From Reticulascus tulasneorum (lineage: Eukaryota > Ascomycota > Sordariomycetes > Glomerellales > Reticulascaceae), in contig LSAX01000002.1 of assembly GCA_001557505.1 (NCBI GenBank), forward strand, positions 4,154,001-4,218,000: a stretch of 64,000 nucleotides of DNA, in the 5' to 3' direction. Of this stretch, positions 44,247 through 54,873 are shown piece by piece (the stretch's first letter is position 1; each line of letters begins with the position of its first letter). A program made the position numbers and the translations under genes. The notes beneath the pieces are model-generated. The model was not told the origin of the DNA and did not search any database. It saw nothing but the letters and a program-made list of their open reading frames with translations.

Positions 44247-45680
44247 ATGTTCGCGAATTCTGTATTTCTGGCGGCTCTAGCCATGGTTTGTGCTGCTCAT
44301 CATAATCCAAGCACAGACGGCATCTACTAGTAAGCCCCGTAGGTGCATAATCAGACGAGGAACACCGCCGCTAATACAGTGCAGTCGGCGAGATAGTGGT
44401 CTTGATCCGAGGCTTGCATCTGGGCGGCATCCAATACTGCAAACCGCCCCAGTGCCTCGGTCGACTGAGGAGATTGAGGCTGCACAGAGGCCAGACTACA
44501 TCAAGTGGCTTTCAGAGCGAACGAACGGAAGGCGAGGTATTCTTGACTCAAGTAAGCTAGGCCTCTCTTCACAATCCCGATGCAAGCTTTGGTTCATATT
44601 CTGACGTGGTACCCAGGATTCGAGACTGCCGAGCACGCCTATCTGGGTGATTGCCTCGTGCTGAAAGACCCGGACGGGAATAATCTCCCAGTGAAGCACC
44701 ATTTCACACTACAGAACGGACTCAATCTCACTTACGGCGAGATCAACTGTCTTGCGGGAGATTTCTACGGCACATATGACCCGATCAGCGATGGCCAAGA
44801 CCTCCCGTCTAGGTCACAGCTTTTTCTGGCGGCGTATGCCCTTCTTGCTCAAGACTCAGATCGCCAACCTGGAGAGGCTTTAGAGATCTTGGAAGCTGAT
44901 CTGGAGGAGCGAGAGGCTTTTGCTGCAGCTGTTGCCAATGGTACCGACCCGTCTGTCGTATACAGCACCCTCAATGACAGGACTGCGGCATTTGAACTTA
45001 TCACTATTACCCGCCCTCTTGACCAGCCTGGCTATCTTGGCTTAGCAGCCATTAACTTTGACCACTTCGGCGAAGATGCCCGCAAGGCGTACAATGCAGG
45101 ACATTACGCTGCGATCAAATTTGCCGTAGGGGGTAGGCCGGAGGACTTGTTGACAGCATACACACTGAATGCATTTGCGGACCATTTCCTCGAAGATTCT
45201 TTTTCATCCGGTCACATGCGTGTCCCTCGACGTATGTTGCACAATGAGCCGCTAGGGGGCTTTGCGGATATATGCTCTAAGTATATGCACGACGAAGACA
45301 ACGCGATTGGACTGGTTGTCAGCAACCCCAACGGTGCAACCTGGCGTGCATACGGCGATAAACGTCTTATGGACTTTGTCGATCAGGATAATGTTAACCA
45401 TGCTCTGAACGCTCTGCAGATTTCCGTTGGGGAGATCTACACAGCGTGGCAAACCGGGGTCGAACAAGATCCGTCGACATATGGAGCGTGGCTGGAAGCT
45501 CCCACACTGGAGAGTGCTCGTGGGCCACAGGACCTCGCGCCGCTGTTCACTTGGGATGGGCTGAGAAGGAGTGATATCGAAGATCGCACCACGTGGGAGT
45601 TTACAAAGTGGTACACTTATTTCGGGACTTTCGGAGAGATTGAGCTGAGCGGGCTCTGGGATTATCCAATTGTGATTTGA
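44247..45680 (+). CDS. Phospholipase C / P1-nuclease-fold secreted protein
   Basis: Best model: exons 44247-44285, 44380-44551, 44617-45680 (1,275 nt, 424 aa). The last exon is firm. The second junction (GTAAGC to CCCAG with a TCTGAC branch) gives LDSRFETAEHAYLG. The first junction is less certain: the GTTTGT donor with the GCTAATACAG acceptor is the only phase-matching intron of normal size, and it leaves a short hydrophobic start, MFANSVFLAALAM. The core has NAFADHFLEDSFSSGHMR at about 254-271, the His/Asp/Glu/His pattern expected for the zinc-binding all-helical PLC/P1 nuclease fold, plus NFDHFGEDARKAYNAGHYAA. These enzymes are zinc-dependent phosphodiesterases. Whether this one cuts phospholipid or nucleic acid is not decidable here. 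A secreted location is inferred. Confidence 0.78.
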
Positions 45681-46036
45681 TGAAGGTATCAAATATAATG
45701 GACGAAACATGGGAAGGCATATGCACAAGTTGATCATTCCGAAGTGTACGTCTTGAGAACATTAAGTAGGCATATTGCACGTTATAGGTGGAGGTGTAGG
45801 TACGTAGGCAGGTTGAAATAAGCTTTAGTGCCATTTTAGATCTCCACAGAGGGTGGGACTCACTTGCCTAGTTTGTACCTGCCTTAGCGTTTGCACTTGT
45901 CTTGAAGTCACCTAACGTTATTGGGCAAAAGCCGACAACAAGAACAAGGAAAGGTGTACATCAATCACTTCGATGAGACCGTGGCAGAAGCCCGTACCCT
46001 TATCCTCGGGCCTCGATAGGACGCCAGATTCTCTCA
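45681..46036. other. Intergenic; promoter of the P-loop kinase-like gene
   Basis: A short stretch with GTAGGTACGTAGGCAGG near 45796-45812, similar to AGGTAGGT motifs elsewhere in the window. Nothing else is recognised. Confidence 0.45.
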
Positions 46037-46693
46037 ATGTTGACAGATGCCACAAACGGAATGGACGCCAAGGCAGCCGCTCCGGTGGTGTGGATCAACG
46101 GCTTCCCAGGGTCAGGAAAGTTGACCGTCGCAAAGGCCTTGATGAAACTGTTGGACACTGGTTCGGCATACTTGATCGATAATCATCAGCTCATTGACCC
46201 AGTTCGGCTCGATCGAAAGCACCCACTTTATCAAGAAGCGAGAAGAGACGAGCGTACCAAAGCCTTCCAGAGATATATATCACCGAAAGAAATGCACTCT
46301 CATATCATCATCTTTACCGATTGGCAGGTAGAGGGCAACAGCCTGGCGACAGAATATCTAGTTGCGGCACAAAAGGCAGGCCGGTCGTTTCTACCCGTTT
46401 ACGTGACCTGCGAGCTGGAGGAGAACATCAGAAGAGCGGCAAATTCTACGCGGTGCTGGTCCGAGGAAGGGAAACGCTTGGGCAAGTTGACCGATGAGAG
46501 AAAGCTGAGGGCCTTCCGCGCCACCTACGACCTGTTCACCTTTAGTTCGGGCGATTCTGATGATGATGATCCTGATGAGCCTGTAATTGATGGTCTGACG
46601 ATCGACAACACGAATTTAAGTCCCGAGGAGGCGGCAGGGAGAATCATGGCCTCGATACAGGGGATCTATCCTGGATTGAAGAGGTGCCATTGA
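46037..46693 (+). CDS. Small P-loop NTPase, kinase-like
   Basis: Single exon of 218 aa, ATG at 46037. The N-terminal WINGFPGSGKLT (residues 19-30) is a P-loop. The residue after the invariant Lys is Leu, with Thr next, instead of the usual Ser/Thr directly after Lys; I recall GKLT as usual in this fungal family. It is followed by LIDNHQLIDPV, an Asp/Asn/His segment, and IIFTDWQVEGN, a Walker-B-like strand. Later, EENIRRAANSTRC resembles a lid region with arginines. The layout is that of small-molecule kinases (AAA_33/gluconokinase/zeta-type fold). No substrate can be assigned. An acidic loop (SGDSDDDDPDEP) near 172-183 is unusual for the fold. No signal peptide or membrane segment is seen. 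Confidence 0.8.
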   Translation: MLTDATNGMDAKAAAPVVWINGFPGSGKLTVAKALMKLLDTGSAYLIDNHQLIDPVRLDRKHPLYQEARRDERTKAFQRYISPKEMHSHIIIFTDWQVEGNSLATEYLVAAQKAGRSFLPVYVTCELEENIRRAANSTRCWSEEGKRLGKLTDERKLRAFRATYDLFTFSSGDSDDDDPDEPVIDGLTIDNTNLSPEEAAGRIMASIQGIYPGLKRCH

Positions 46694-46952
46694 ACGAGTA
46701 TCATCGAAAGAATACTCCTCTGGACAGTCCACACTTCTATTCCTCTCAGTCACCAATTCAACATTGATACAAACAGTTTCTCAAGCTAGTAGTAGATATC
46801 AAGAACCTAGACATGTTCTACAAGAGCAGATTGAGAGCTAGCTGCCTGAAGTACACCACAACTTGGATGAACCGTCCTCGTCCTCCAATCTGCCCTCCTT
46901 TCACAAGCACCTATCACGGCTCCTTAAATGTGCTTCCAAGTCCTTATTGTGT

Positions 46953-47778
46953 TCAAATCATGACCAGGCCCCCGTTTGCCGTGACAACATTCCCGCTCAC
47001 CCATCTAGCCGAGTCGCTCGCTAGGAATCCTACAATCTCCGCGATATCCTCAGGTGTGCCCATCCGCCCCCCAGCCGGCACATTCTTCACCATTTCACCC
47101 ATGGCATCCTGCAGTTCCTTCGGCGCAGTGAGGTACATATCCGTTGCTACCGGGCCAGGATTGATCGCATTTACAGTGATACCGTATTTGGGTCCAAACT
47201 CTGCTGCCATGACGCGCGTGAATCCCTCAATGGCAACCTTGCTCCCGGCATAGACACTTGTACCAGGAAATCCCGTCCGTGCATTTGTCGACGAGACGTT
47301 GATAATTCTCCCGCCCTTTGCGATGTACGGCAGCACTGCTTGGCTCATAAAGAACACAGCGCGTGTGTTTACACCAAATTGTGAGTCGTAGTCGGCGGGG
47401 GTCACATCCTCGACAAGCTTCACCCCCGCGACCCCTGCGTTGTTGACAAGAATATCAATGTGACTGACGCCGAGCCCCGAGAGGGTTTTTGTAACGATTT
47501 GCTTTGGTGCTTCGTCGTCATTGAAGTCGGCCTGGATGGCTACACCGATCGTTCCCAGCTCTGAGAACCGGGCTACAAGAGCCTTTGCCTTTGACTCTGA
47601 CGTCGCCGCGGCATAAGTGATGGCAACCTGAATCAAAAGGTTAATTTATTCGTCAGATAGCTCATGAAAGCTATTAAACACCAACCTTTGCGCCTTCTTT
47701 AGCGAGCTTCAGAGCGATTCCTGCCCCAATACCTCTGGAGGAACCAGTGACGATGGCGACTTTTCCGGCGAGAGACAT
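46953..47778 (-). CDS. Short-chain dehydrogenase/reductase, classical type
   Basis: Two exons on the minus strand: 47686-47778 and 46953-47627 (768 nt, 255 aa), with a 58-nt intron between GAK and VAITYAAA. Classical SDR marks are all present: TGSSRGIG at 12-19, [13 protein letters not shown] for the catalytic Ser, YAGSK for Tyr/Lys, and NPGPVATDM. The C-terminal [11 protein letters not shown] is typical of FabG-like 3-oxoacyl reductases and fungal polyketide ketoreductases such as the versicolorin/tetrahydroxynaphthalene group. It converges with the kinase-like gene (259 nt apart). Substrate is unknown; cytosolic by lack of targeting signals. Confidence 0.92.
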
Positions 47779-48966
47779 TGTATCTGGTTCAAGTTCAGTT
47801 TATTTACTGGGAGTTGTTGCTGATATGTTTGGATATGAGCTGAAGCAAAAAGTTTTGAAGACAAGGCGAGCTAAGCTAGCTATCTATACATGAAGCCATC
47901 TCGATTGCTCTCTGGATTTCAAAGCGTTCCGGATTCCCAAGGTTCTAGACTGCGATAGAAGGCAGCACAACAAAGTTACCAATCCCCATGATAACTCGAC
48001 CGAATTGGTTTCGCTTTTGATGGAATTCAAGTGCCTCAAAAGTTTGAAATCCAGACTTAATCAGCAACTAGTTTCGCGAAGCATGTCGTCCGATGAATAA
48101 TAACCATCATTCTGTAAACATAGTGTCGGATTTCTGCACGCCAAGGCCATGCAAGCCTAAATAGGTATATGGTGTAAGTTTGCGTGCAGGAGGGGTCTCG
48201 AGTTATTTTCAGGAACCTCGGCGTAAGGCTGGATTTGTCTTCCTTGAGAACTGCCAATTGGCGTTAACAATTTGTCCTCGGCACTTCTTGGATAGCTATT
48301 TTAGAAGTTAATTACTATTTATGCATAGCCGCTTATGCTTGATTGTAATGTATGATATTCTTTTACGTCGCTCCTGAACTCTGTACCTGTAGAAGACATT
48401 GATAAAGCGGATGTCACAACCTCCTAAGTAACGGCGCCCGTAGGTCTCCTTCAATTATCTCGGGGATACTACCATGACCAAGAACCTGCTGTGGAATGAT
48501 AGATTCACAGTTGGGGCATTCTCGGTTCACTAATCCATGGCGAGTGGGATGAGCAGGTGAGTCTTGCTACAACAGGCCGCAAGCAACTTACCTGGGTCTA
48601 TGTTCTACGATGATCAAGGTAGTCACTAGGTGGTCTGCGCACTCTGTTAAAGAGTCTGCGCGGTTAGGTTGGTTTAGCTTGTTGATCATCTTGCCACTAA
48701 TTTCGTACATTTGTGCATGTGCAGAATCGAGAAATCATCTAGCGCGTCATTCACGTAACCGAGGTACCTCCCCGTATCACGTTAGACAGGGCTCACAAAC
48801 ACTCCACTCTAGCAGTACCCAGTGCATCAATCACGCCACGAACCAAGGGACGCTCATTTTTCCAGCTTTCACGAGTCTCTCGCCAAGATTCCAGTGGTGC
48901 CTCGACACGTAGCGACAAACAAAGCGACCCCGCTAACGACTATTCTCGACTTAGAACGGCGTTATC
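47779..48966. other. Divergent promoter region between SDR and Nudix genes
   Basis: About 1.2 kb between two divergently transcribed genes. A 100-codon plus frame (48610-48912) starts with ATG but has no recognised domain or splice partner. No clear TATA, repeat or RNA gene is seen. Confidence 0.5.
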
Positions 48967-49503
48967 ATGGCTGCGTCGCGATTTCAGACAGAGATGTACA
49001 CGGCCGACAAGTTTGTTGAAAGTGCAGGTACTATTCTCTTCCGGCTCTCGACTCGCGAGATCTGCATCCTTCACCTGCTTAAGGAGGACGAGTATGTCCT
49101 CCCCAAGGGCCGCCGCAAGCTCAACGAGTCTCACGGAGACACCGCAACTCGCGAAACCACTGAAGAGACCGGTGTTCCTTGCCGCCTGTTGCCCGTCAAC
49201 TTGGTTACCCACGTCTGTCCCACGATCGAGCCAGAGCATCTGCCGGATGAAGCGCGGCTATACAAGGACATCTGCGAGCCAATTGCAATGCATCTACGAC
49301 GTGTCGGAGACGGTGACATCAAACTAATATGGTGGTTTGTGGGCGCTGTCAACGAGGGAGAACCATTCGGCCAGCATGAGGCGAATGAGTTTGAAGTAGA
49401 GTTTCACACTTACGACAATGCTGTACAGAAATTGACATTCATGGATGATCGTGAACTTGTCAAAAAGGCAATTGAGCTTGTAGAGTCTACTCTCGGCGGT
49501 TAG
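48967..49503 (+). CDS. Nudix hydrolase
   Basis: Single exon of 178 aa, ATG at 48967. The Nudix box G-x5-E-x7-RE-x-x-EE-x-G fits exactly at residues ~48-69 (from GRRKLNE through RETTEETG), with Thr in place of the usual hydrophobic residue between RE and EE. The N-terminal strand SAGTILFRLSTREICILHLL and LPKGRRK loop are typical. Nudix enzymes hydrolyse nucleoside diphosphates linked to another group, using divalent metal bound by the box glutamates. The preferred substrate cannot be told from sequence. The small fungal type with the LPKGRR start recurs in many ascomycetes. No targeting signal; cytosolic or nuclear. Confidence 0.92.
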   Translation: MAASRFQTEMYTADKFVESAGTILFRLSTREICILHLLKEDEYVLPKGRRKLNESHGDTATRETTEETGVPCRLLPVNLVTHVCPTIEPEHLPDEARLYKDICEPIAMHLRRVGDGDIKLIWWFVGAVNEGEPFGQHEANEFEVEFHTYDNAVQKLTFMDDRELVKKAIELVESTLGG

Positions 49504-49979
49504 TAATGTGCTCTAGGTATTTGAATGAACCCAAGACCAAACTTAAACATCAGTTACATGCAAAAGAGACGCTTAATCTATTGGTTTTATTAATGTCATT
49601 GAAACTGATCAACGTTTGATCAAGATTCGGCACACTTTATTCGTCCAGATGAACGATCAACCGACAGCGGTTGGGACAGTCAATTGCGTGCTGTTGTGTG
49701 CGACATGCTGCCGATATCAAACCCCCTTATGCACCCCTTATGCTTTGTTATGTAGTACGATTGAAATAGTAACTCCTAAGCTCTATACTTACCAAGCGAC
49801 GCTAATGCAGCCAAGATCACACCAGCTTGAATGCTAAATTTACAAGCCCTTTCACTTCAGGGGAACGATGCTATTAGGTTGTGGGACGTTACGAACCGGC
49901 ATTGAGGTCGGAAAGGGCCCATATGCAAAGTTATACATTAGTCTTGCCTATCTCGGACTCAAAATCTAAGAGGCGCAAT
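49504..49979. other. Intergenic between convergent Nudix and CBM18 genes
   Basis: Under 500 bases holding two facing 3' flanks. Nothing further is supported. Confidence 0.5.
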
Positions 49980-51494
49980 TCAGGCGCAGTCTCCCCATTC
50001 TGGACGACAGTTCTCGCCACAATAAGAATCACCGCCGCCACAATAGTAGTACCGAGAACAACAGCTTCCGAAACTGGATCCTTCACATGTTGTCCCATTT
50101 CCACACATTCCAGTGGTACTGATGGGCAAGACAGGTGGTAGAGGAACTGTGGTCGCACACTCGCCAAACTCCGGCCTGCAACCAGTACCGCAGTATTCAT
50201 CGGAAGCGCCGCACCAGTAGAAGTTGGAGCAGCAACCACCGTACGACGAACCTACGCAAGAAGTAGTGTTTCCGCACAGCCCGTTGAAAGAAGTAATCTG
50301 CCCAACCGGGGGTGTTGGGATTGCTGATGTAGCAGATGTGGAGCTCGACGTTGTGCTGGTGGTGGATGTTGTACTAGTAGTCGATGTTGTACTGGTAGTC
50401 GATGATGTCGTGCTGGTAGTCGATGATGTCGTGCTGGTTGTTGTAGAGGTTGTGCTGGTGGTCGAAGTTGTTGAGGTGGAAGATGTTGTGCTGCTTGTGG
50501 AAGTTGAGGATGTCGACGTAGAAGTCGTAAGTATCACACTTGATGTGGTAGTCAATGGCGGCTCCCCATCGCAGAATCCGAAGTCTCCTCGACACTGATT
50601 CGAGCAGAAGTCTTCCCCGTTGCCGCACCAGTAGTAGAAGGAGCAACAATCACCATAACCTGAACCAGTACACGTTGTGCCATTGCCGCACATTCCGTTC
50701 GTGGAAATAACAAGTCCGCCGGGTGGTAGTGGTGATGAAGTTGAGACGGTGCTAGTTGTTGAGCTTGTAGTCAAACTGGTTGTTGGTGTGGACAGCGGCG
50801 GCTCCCCGTCGCAAAACCCGAAGTCTCCTCGACACTGATTCGAGCAGAAGTCATCTCCATTGCCGCACCAATAGTAAAAGGAGCAACAATCACCGTAACC
50901 TGATCCAGTGCACGTGGTACCGTTGCCGCACATGCCATTAGTACTGATAGTCAGGCCACCAGGCGGCAATGGAGATGAAGTCGCCACCGCACTAGTTGTA
51001 GATGAAGCTGTACTGGTTGTAGAGGTTGTGGACGCGGTGGAAGTGGTGGAAGTGGTGGAAGTGGTGGAAGTGGTGGACGTGGTGGACGTGGTGGATGTAG
51101 TGGACGTGGTTGAGGTTGTGGACGTTGTAGAGGTGGTAGAAGTGGATGTCGGCGCCTGTGGCCGTGGCGGTTGACCATCACACCAGCCAAACTCTATCCT
51201 GCATCCGAATGCATTGCAGTGCTCAGGCCCAGAGCCGCACCATCCATACAGGGAGCAACAAAGTTGCCCGCTGCAAGATTGTCCGTTGAAATCCGGTCCA
51301 CAGCGTCCAGCCTCCTGTCTCCTTGCGAGCTCGTTGAAGGCTAGACCTGTCGATGACACATTAGGCTCCAGAGCATGACGGCGCTGTTCTTCGATGATCT
51401 GGGCGAGCACGCTGTCATCATAGCTCCCAGTGAGGGAACAAGACACCCCGGCAAGGCCAAAAAAGGCTGCTAAGCCAACAGATGCCCACCTCAT
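49980..51494 (-). CDS. Secreted chitin-binding protein with five CBM18 domains
   Basis: Single exon of 504 aa on the minus strand. The frame extends three codons upstream to a TTG; the first ATG is at 51494 and gives MRWASVGLAAFFGLAGVSC, a signal peptide. Five hevein-type CBM18 modules are seen, each with eight cysteines and the CCS-x3-WCG or CCS-x-YYWCG core (SLYGWCG, SFYYWCG twice, SNFYWCG, SRYYYCG). They are separated by Thr/Ser-rich linkers likely to be O-glycosylated. No catalytic domain (for example a chitin deacetylase) is attached. CBM18-only proteins bind chitin or chito-oligomers, and some fungi use such proteins to shield their walls or mask chitin fragments from hosts; that role is inference here. 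Domains 2 and 3 are a recent internal duplication. Confidence 0.93.
   Translation of the reverse strand: MRWASVGLAAFFGLAGVSCSLTGSYDDSVLAQIIEEQRRHALEPNVSSTGLAFNELARRQEAGRCGPDFNGQSCSGQLCCSLYGWCGSGPEHCNAFGCRIEFGWCDGQPPRPQAPTSTSTTSTTSTTSTTSTTSTTSTTSTTSTTSTTSTTSTASTTSTTSTASSTTSAVATSSPLPPGGLTISTNGMCGNGTTCTGSGYGDCCSFYYWCGNGDDFCSNQCRGDFGFCDGEPPLSTPTTSLTTSSTTSTVSTSSPLPPGGLVISTNGMCGNGTTCTGSGYGDCCSFYYWCGNGEDFCSNQCRGDFGFCDGEPPLTTTSSVILTTSTSTSSTSTSSTTSSTSTTSTTSTTSTTTSTTSSTTSTTSSTTSTTSTTSTTSTTSTTSSSTSATSAIPTPPVGQITSFNGLCGNTTSCVGSSYGGCCSNFYWCGASDEYCGTGCRPEFGECATTVPLPPVLPISTTGMCGNGTTCEGSSFGSCCSRYYYCGGGDSYCGENCRPEWGDCA
50557..50979. repeat. Internal 240-bp-offset duplication of a CBM18 module
   Basis: Segments 50557-50739 and 50797-50979 are nearly identical, 240 bp (80 codons) apart. 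They encode CBM18 domains 3 and 2 of the protein with their PLPPGGL-type lead-ins. Most differences I compared are at third codon positions (for example GAT/GAC, GGA/GGG, TTC/TTT). One clear amino-acid change is GDD versus GED. Confidence 0.85.
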
Positions 51495-53740
51495 TGTTGT
51501 CAATGGAAGGGGTATGATGCTCTACCCTGGAGGAAGACAAATCTACAAGAGAGTTCGAAATGCGCCGACATGCTGGGAAGCCGGGATCAGACCAGAATGA
51601 GAACCGAGCAAGATATTTAATACTCGCCAAATATTTCTCAAGGACGCAGGAACGGACCATACGATAGGTTAAATTCTACAGCCATGTGTTTAGTAATTAA
51701 TATCTTATCGTGGGGTGGAGATCCCTATATAAAGAACGTGAGGGGGGGACAGCGTAGCCTAAATACCAGACCGGAATGTTGGCACTTGGCACTGTATTTT
51801 CCAGGACAGAAAGTACCAACACAAATTTGGTCCCAAGGGCCTAGAGACATTATCTGGATAGAATCCGGGTATTGCTGCCGGGGCGGGGTGGAAGAGTAGA
51901 CGTGAGCGGCAGATACCCAGCCATACTGGCGCATCAGACTTCAGATGACGGGATTTGTTTTGGCGAGGATGCTAAATCTGCAAGCCGGCCAGGGAACCTT
52001 GAAATAGTTTAATATCGGATGTGAGTGACGTTGGTCGAGCGTGAATCAGAAACAGCGCACGGCGGACATATCATACACTGGACGAGTCTGGGTTTGCCGT
52101 TGGTTGCTGAACTGTCCAACACTTCTCTTAAGTTGTTATTTGCTATTGTAGTATTTTGCATCTATTTATGGGACGATACGTGTTCCGTGTTATAATATCT
52201 GCCCCGCCTGTTGGTCTTGGACCGTCTCCATATCAGCTTTACCCGGCAAGATAGACTCGGCCGGATGCTGTTTTTATGGCTGTGCCACTCATGGCACAAG
52301 CCATGCTAAGGTGAAGCTGGGAAAATCATTAGGGATAGCATGGAACATACAGGCTGTTTACCCTTAGCTTGTTCACTCCGATTGAGTTACATCCGGCGAC
52401 AGAGGAAGTGTTGGGAGGAATTGGTCTGGCTTGACATAACTCCACCATATCGCATACGAGAATGTGCGACCAATGGCTGGCTAATGTCCTCGATTGTACC
52501 GGGAAAGCCTCCAGCAGAGAATTGGTATCAATGATATGAACTGCGGCAGGCACAATATACAGACCTTGGGCATGAATCAGGTTTGGAATTTATCGACGTA
52601 AAATATTTTTGCTAAATACCTTACGTCACTTGCTGAGGCGCGTATCCTGGATCGTAACAGAGAAACCAGAATTCACAAGAAGTCCCAAGAACAGCGAGCT
52701 GAGAGCGAGAGCACTCATATAATTGGAGGCCAAATTTACCATGTTCTCGTGTGTTGGTGTTTAGCCCAAATGTTCCATAGGCGACTTTGAAGCTGGCCCA
52801 TTTCTGGGATCGAGAGAGGGTGTTTGCTCCTCTTCGTAAGGGACCAAATATTCGAGAGATGGTTTAAGGTTAGGGTGACCTGAAATTGACTATGCAGACT
52901 TCATTGGACCTCCAAGAAGAAAACAGGATGCACACCATCAGAGATCAGCAGAGCCTCAGTGCCGATCATCTGGACATGCATGTGCAGAGGCGAACTGCAC
53001 AAATTCTGGCACACTCTGGTCCCCGTCGGTTCCGCTCCCGGCTCATTACTGACGCAAATTGGCCACTTGAAGTTTCTCTCGCTTAGTATTGCGGCAAAGT
53101 ATGCTACAAAGTGCCCGATGATGAGTAGCTGCTTCTGCTAGATAGATAGTTGTACCCAGTTAGCATCAATCTCAAGTCGCATCCTGAGGTTTCAGCCTCT
53201 GCAGAGGTAGAAACCATGTTATTTAGCAGGTTGAAAGGTTCGATAATAGTCCATATAGGAGGATCAATTGTCAACTACAGGTTGAGGGGGCCCTTGGAGT
53301 AAATCCCCGTGGATTGTTCCAACCACTACAGCTTGATTCACTTCACAAGATGTGGCATGATCGGCATACGCTGGGAGGCAAATTGGAATGCAAACTTCCA
53401 TAGAACGAACGAGGAATGGTCACATTCGCCCGATTAACAGTGTAGTTAAGTATTTCTATGCGCCAGATACCAGATTTGCCACCGGACTCAATCGATGCGG
53501 AGTTCGTTGCGGTCCAAGACTAACTCCAAGACCTTAGACAATATAGAAACGGGAGAAGTACCCGACACCTTGCAGCCATGTCGAAGTAAGCAGTCGTATG
53601 AATTTGTCCGAAACCAGAGAGTTGTTGCTCATAAATTGATCGTGGTCGCCCATTTGTGAAAGTCCTCGAATGCCAGCTGCCAGTGGAACTCCTTCATTCT
53701 ACCAATAAGCTCTACTAAAGACATCGAACAGATTACAGTC
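51495..53740. other. Intergenic, no supported gene
   Basis: 2.2 kb without a supportable gene. A TATATAAAG string at 51725-51733 on the plus strand has no frame with ATG and recognisable content after it. The frames at 52329-52553 and 52886-53086 are short and unrecognised. The left side is the CBM18 promoter and the right end is the promoter of the next secreted protein gene. Confidence 0.5.
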
Positions 53741-54223
53741 ATGCATTTCACAAGAATCGCACATCTCGCCACAATGGCAATCGTATTTAACATGGTCAAA
53801 TTAGTTATTGGGGAGGTTCTGGATGCAGGATTCTACGCCGTCAATCTAGCCCCGCAGCAACTCATTCGCCTTGCCGACTACGAGAGCCAGCACACGCTCA
53901 CCAATGAGCAGACAGCTTTTATCAAGCAGGCCGAGGAAGCCGTCATCAACTTTGACGTCTCACAGGCTGGGACTCTGGAAATAAATTGCGCGTCACTATT
54001 TAAAGCGGCGGAATGCGCGTATATTCTTGCGGGCAAGACAAGCAGCCTCGCCGCTGCCGATGGCCATATCATGCTCGACCGACGTCAAACGGCTTGCAGA
54101 TGTTCGAGAGAGTCGGATTGGTGTGATAATGGGTCTTGTCAGCGTCTAAGTCCATATTGTTGGAGTGCTTCAAGTGGCTGTGGGACATTGTTCTGGTATG
54201 CTTGTGATGGAATGTGTGTTTGA
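53741..54223 (+). CDS. Secreted cysteine-rich protein (160 aa) with pro-region
   Basis: Single exon, ATG at 53741. The N-terminus (MHFTRIAHLATMAIVFNMVK) is hydrophobic with a basic start and looks like a signal peptide. A middle region of ~85 residues holds only two cysteines. A dibasic DRR near residue 112 then precedes a C-terminal module of about 45 residues with eight cysteines and several Trp/Tyr (CRC, DWC, GSC, YCW, GCG, YAC, MC). This layout suggests a secreted pro-protein trimmed by a Kex2-type protease to a compact disulphide-rich peptide. I do not recognise the family, so effector, antimicrobial or other roles are all open. It sits isolated between two gene-free stretches. Confidence 0.75.
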   Translation: MHFTRIAHLATMAIVFNMVKLVIGEVLDAGFYAVNLAPQQLIRLADYESQHTLTNEQTAFIKQAEEAVINFDVSQAGTLEINCASLFKAAECAYILAGKTSSLAAADGHIMLDRRQTACRCSRESDWCDNGSCQRLSPYCWSASSGCGTLFWYACDGMCV

Positions 54224-54873
54224 TGGAGACCATTGGTCGAGCAAATCAAGGACAAGGAATCGCTTAGGCGTGGGAAACTCATGCTACCGGTTGTATTTAA
54301 TGAGAATTATTTGAGTTAAGTTCCAACCTTGGGTTCTCTGAACAGGGCTAGCCAAGTGGATACACTCGTCAGATGAAGACACCCACCACCTCTTCACACA
54401 GGCAGTATTTTCCGACGTACCTGGTACCTAATCAGTTACCTAGGTAAGGTAGGTAACGAAGAAGAATTTGTAAGCAGGTTAACTACTTGGTGTCCTTATC
54501 AAAGGCACCACTGGGAATCGGGCTGGTGGATCTTTGCTAAATTATAATTACAGGGCCGAAGTTGCTAACAAAATGCCCGGCGGCGATGGCTCAATTGATT
54601 GCCCGACTCATTCCTTCGTACAGCCACATTTCTCAACGCACCAATGGGAGCCACTACTAACATTTTCTTTTAGAGCCACGATAATAGCCTTGCCCACATC
54701 GATGGCGCATTACGCCGAACCCGCGTCTATACGCTCCTAGATGAAGATACAGTCTCAATTCAGTGAGAAGGAAAACTCTAGTAAATATATTTGCTTATTT
54801 GCTGTCTAATACACATTTCTTTGCTTTGCTGTTCTATGCTCTCGTACGTTATCAAAGATTTACATTCGCAATC
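54224..54873. other. Intergenic with a palindromic ACCTAGGT cluster
   Basis: The stretch holds a GTTACCTAGGTAAGGTAGGTAA-like cluster at about 54435-54457 and the promoter of the oxidoreductase gene. No gene is supported; a 68-codon frame at 54534-54740 has no content I recognise. Confidence 0.5.

Noticed and set aside
50224..51174. Val/Asp-rich plus-strand frames opposite the CBM18 gene
   Set aside because: They mirror the Thr/Ser linkers and have no independent features.
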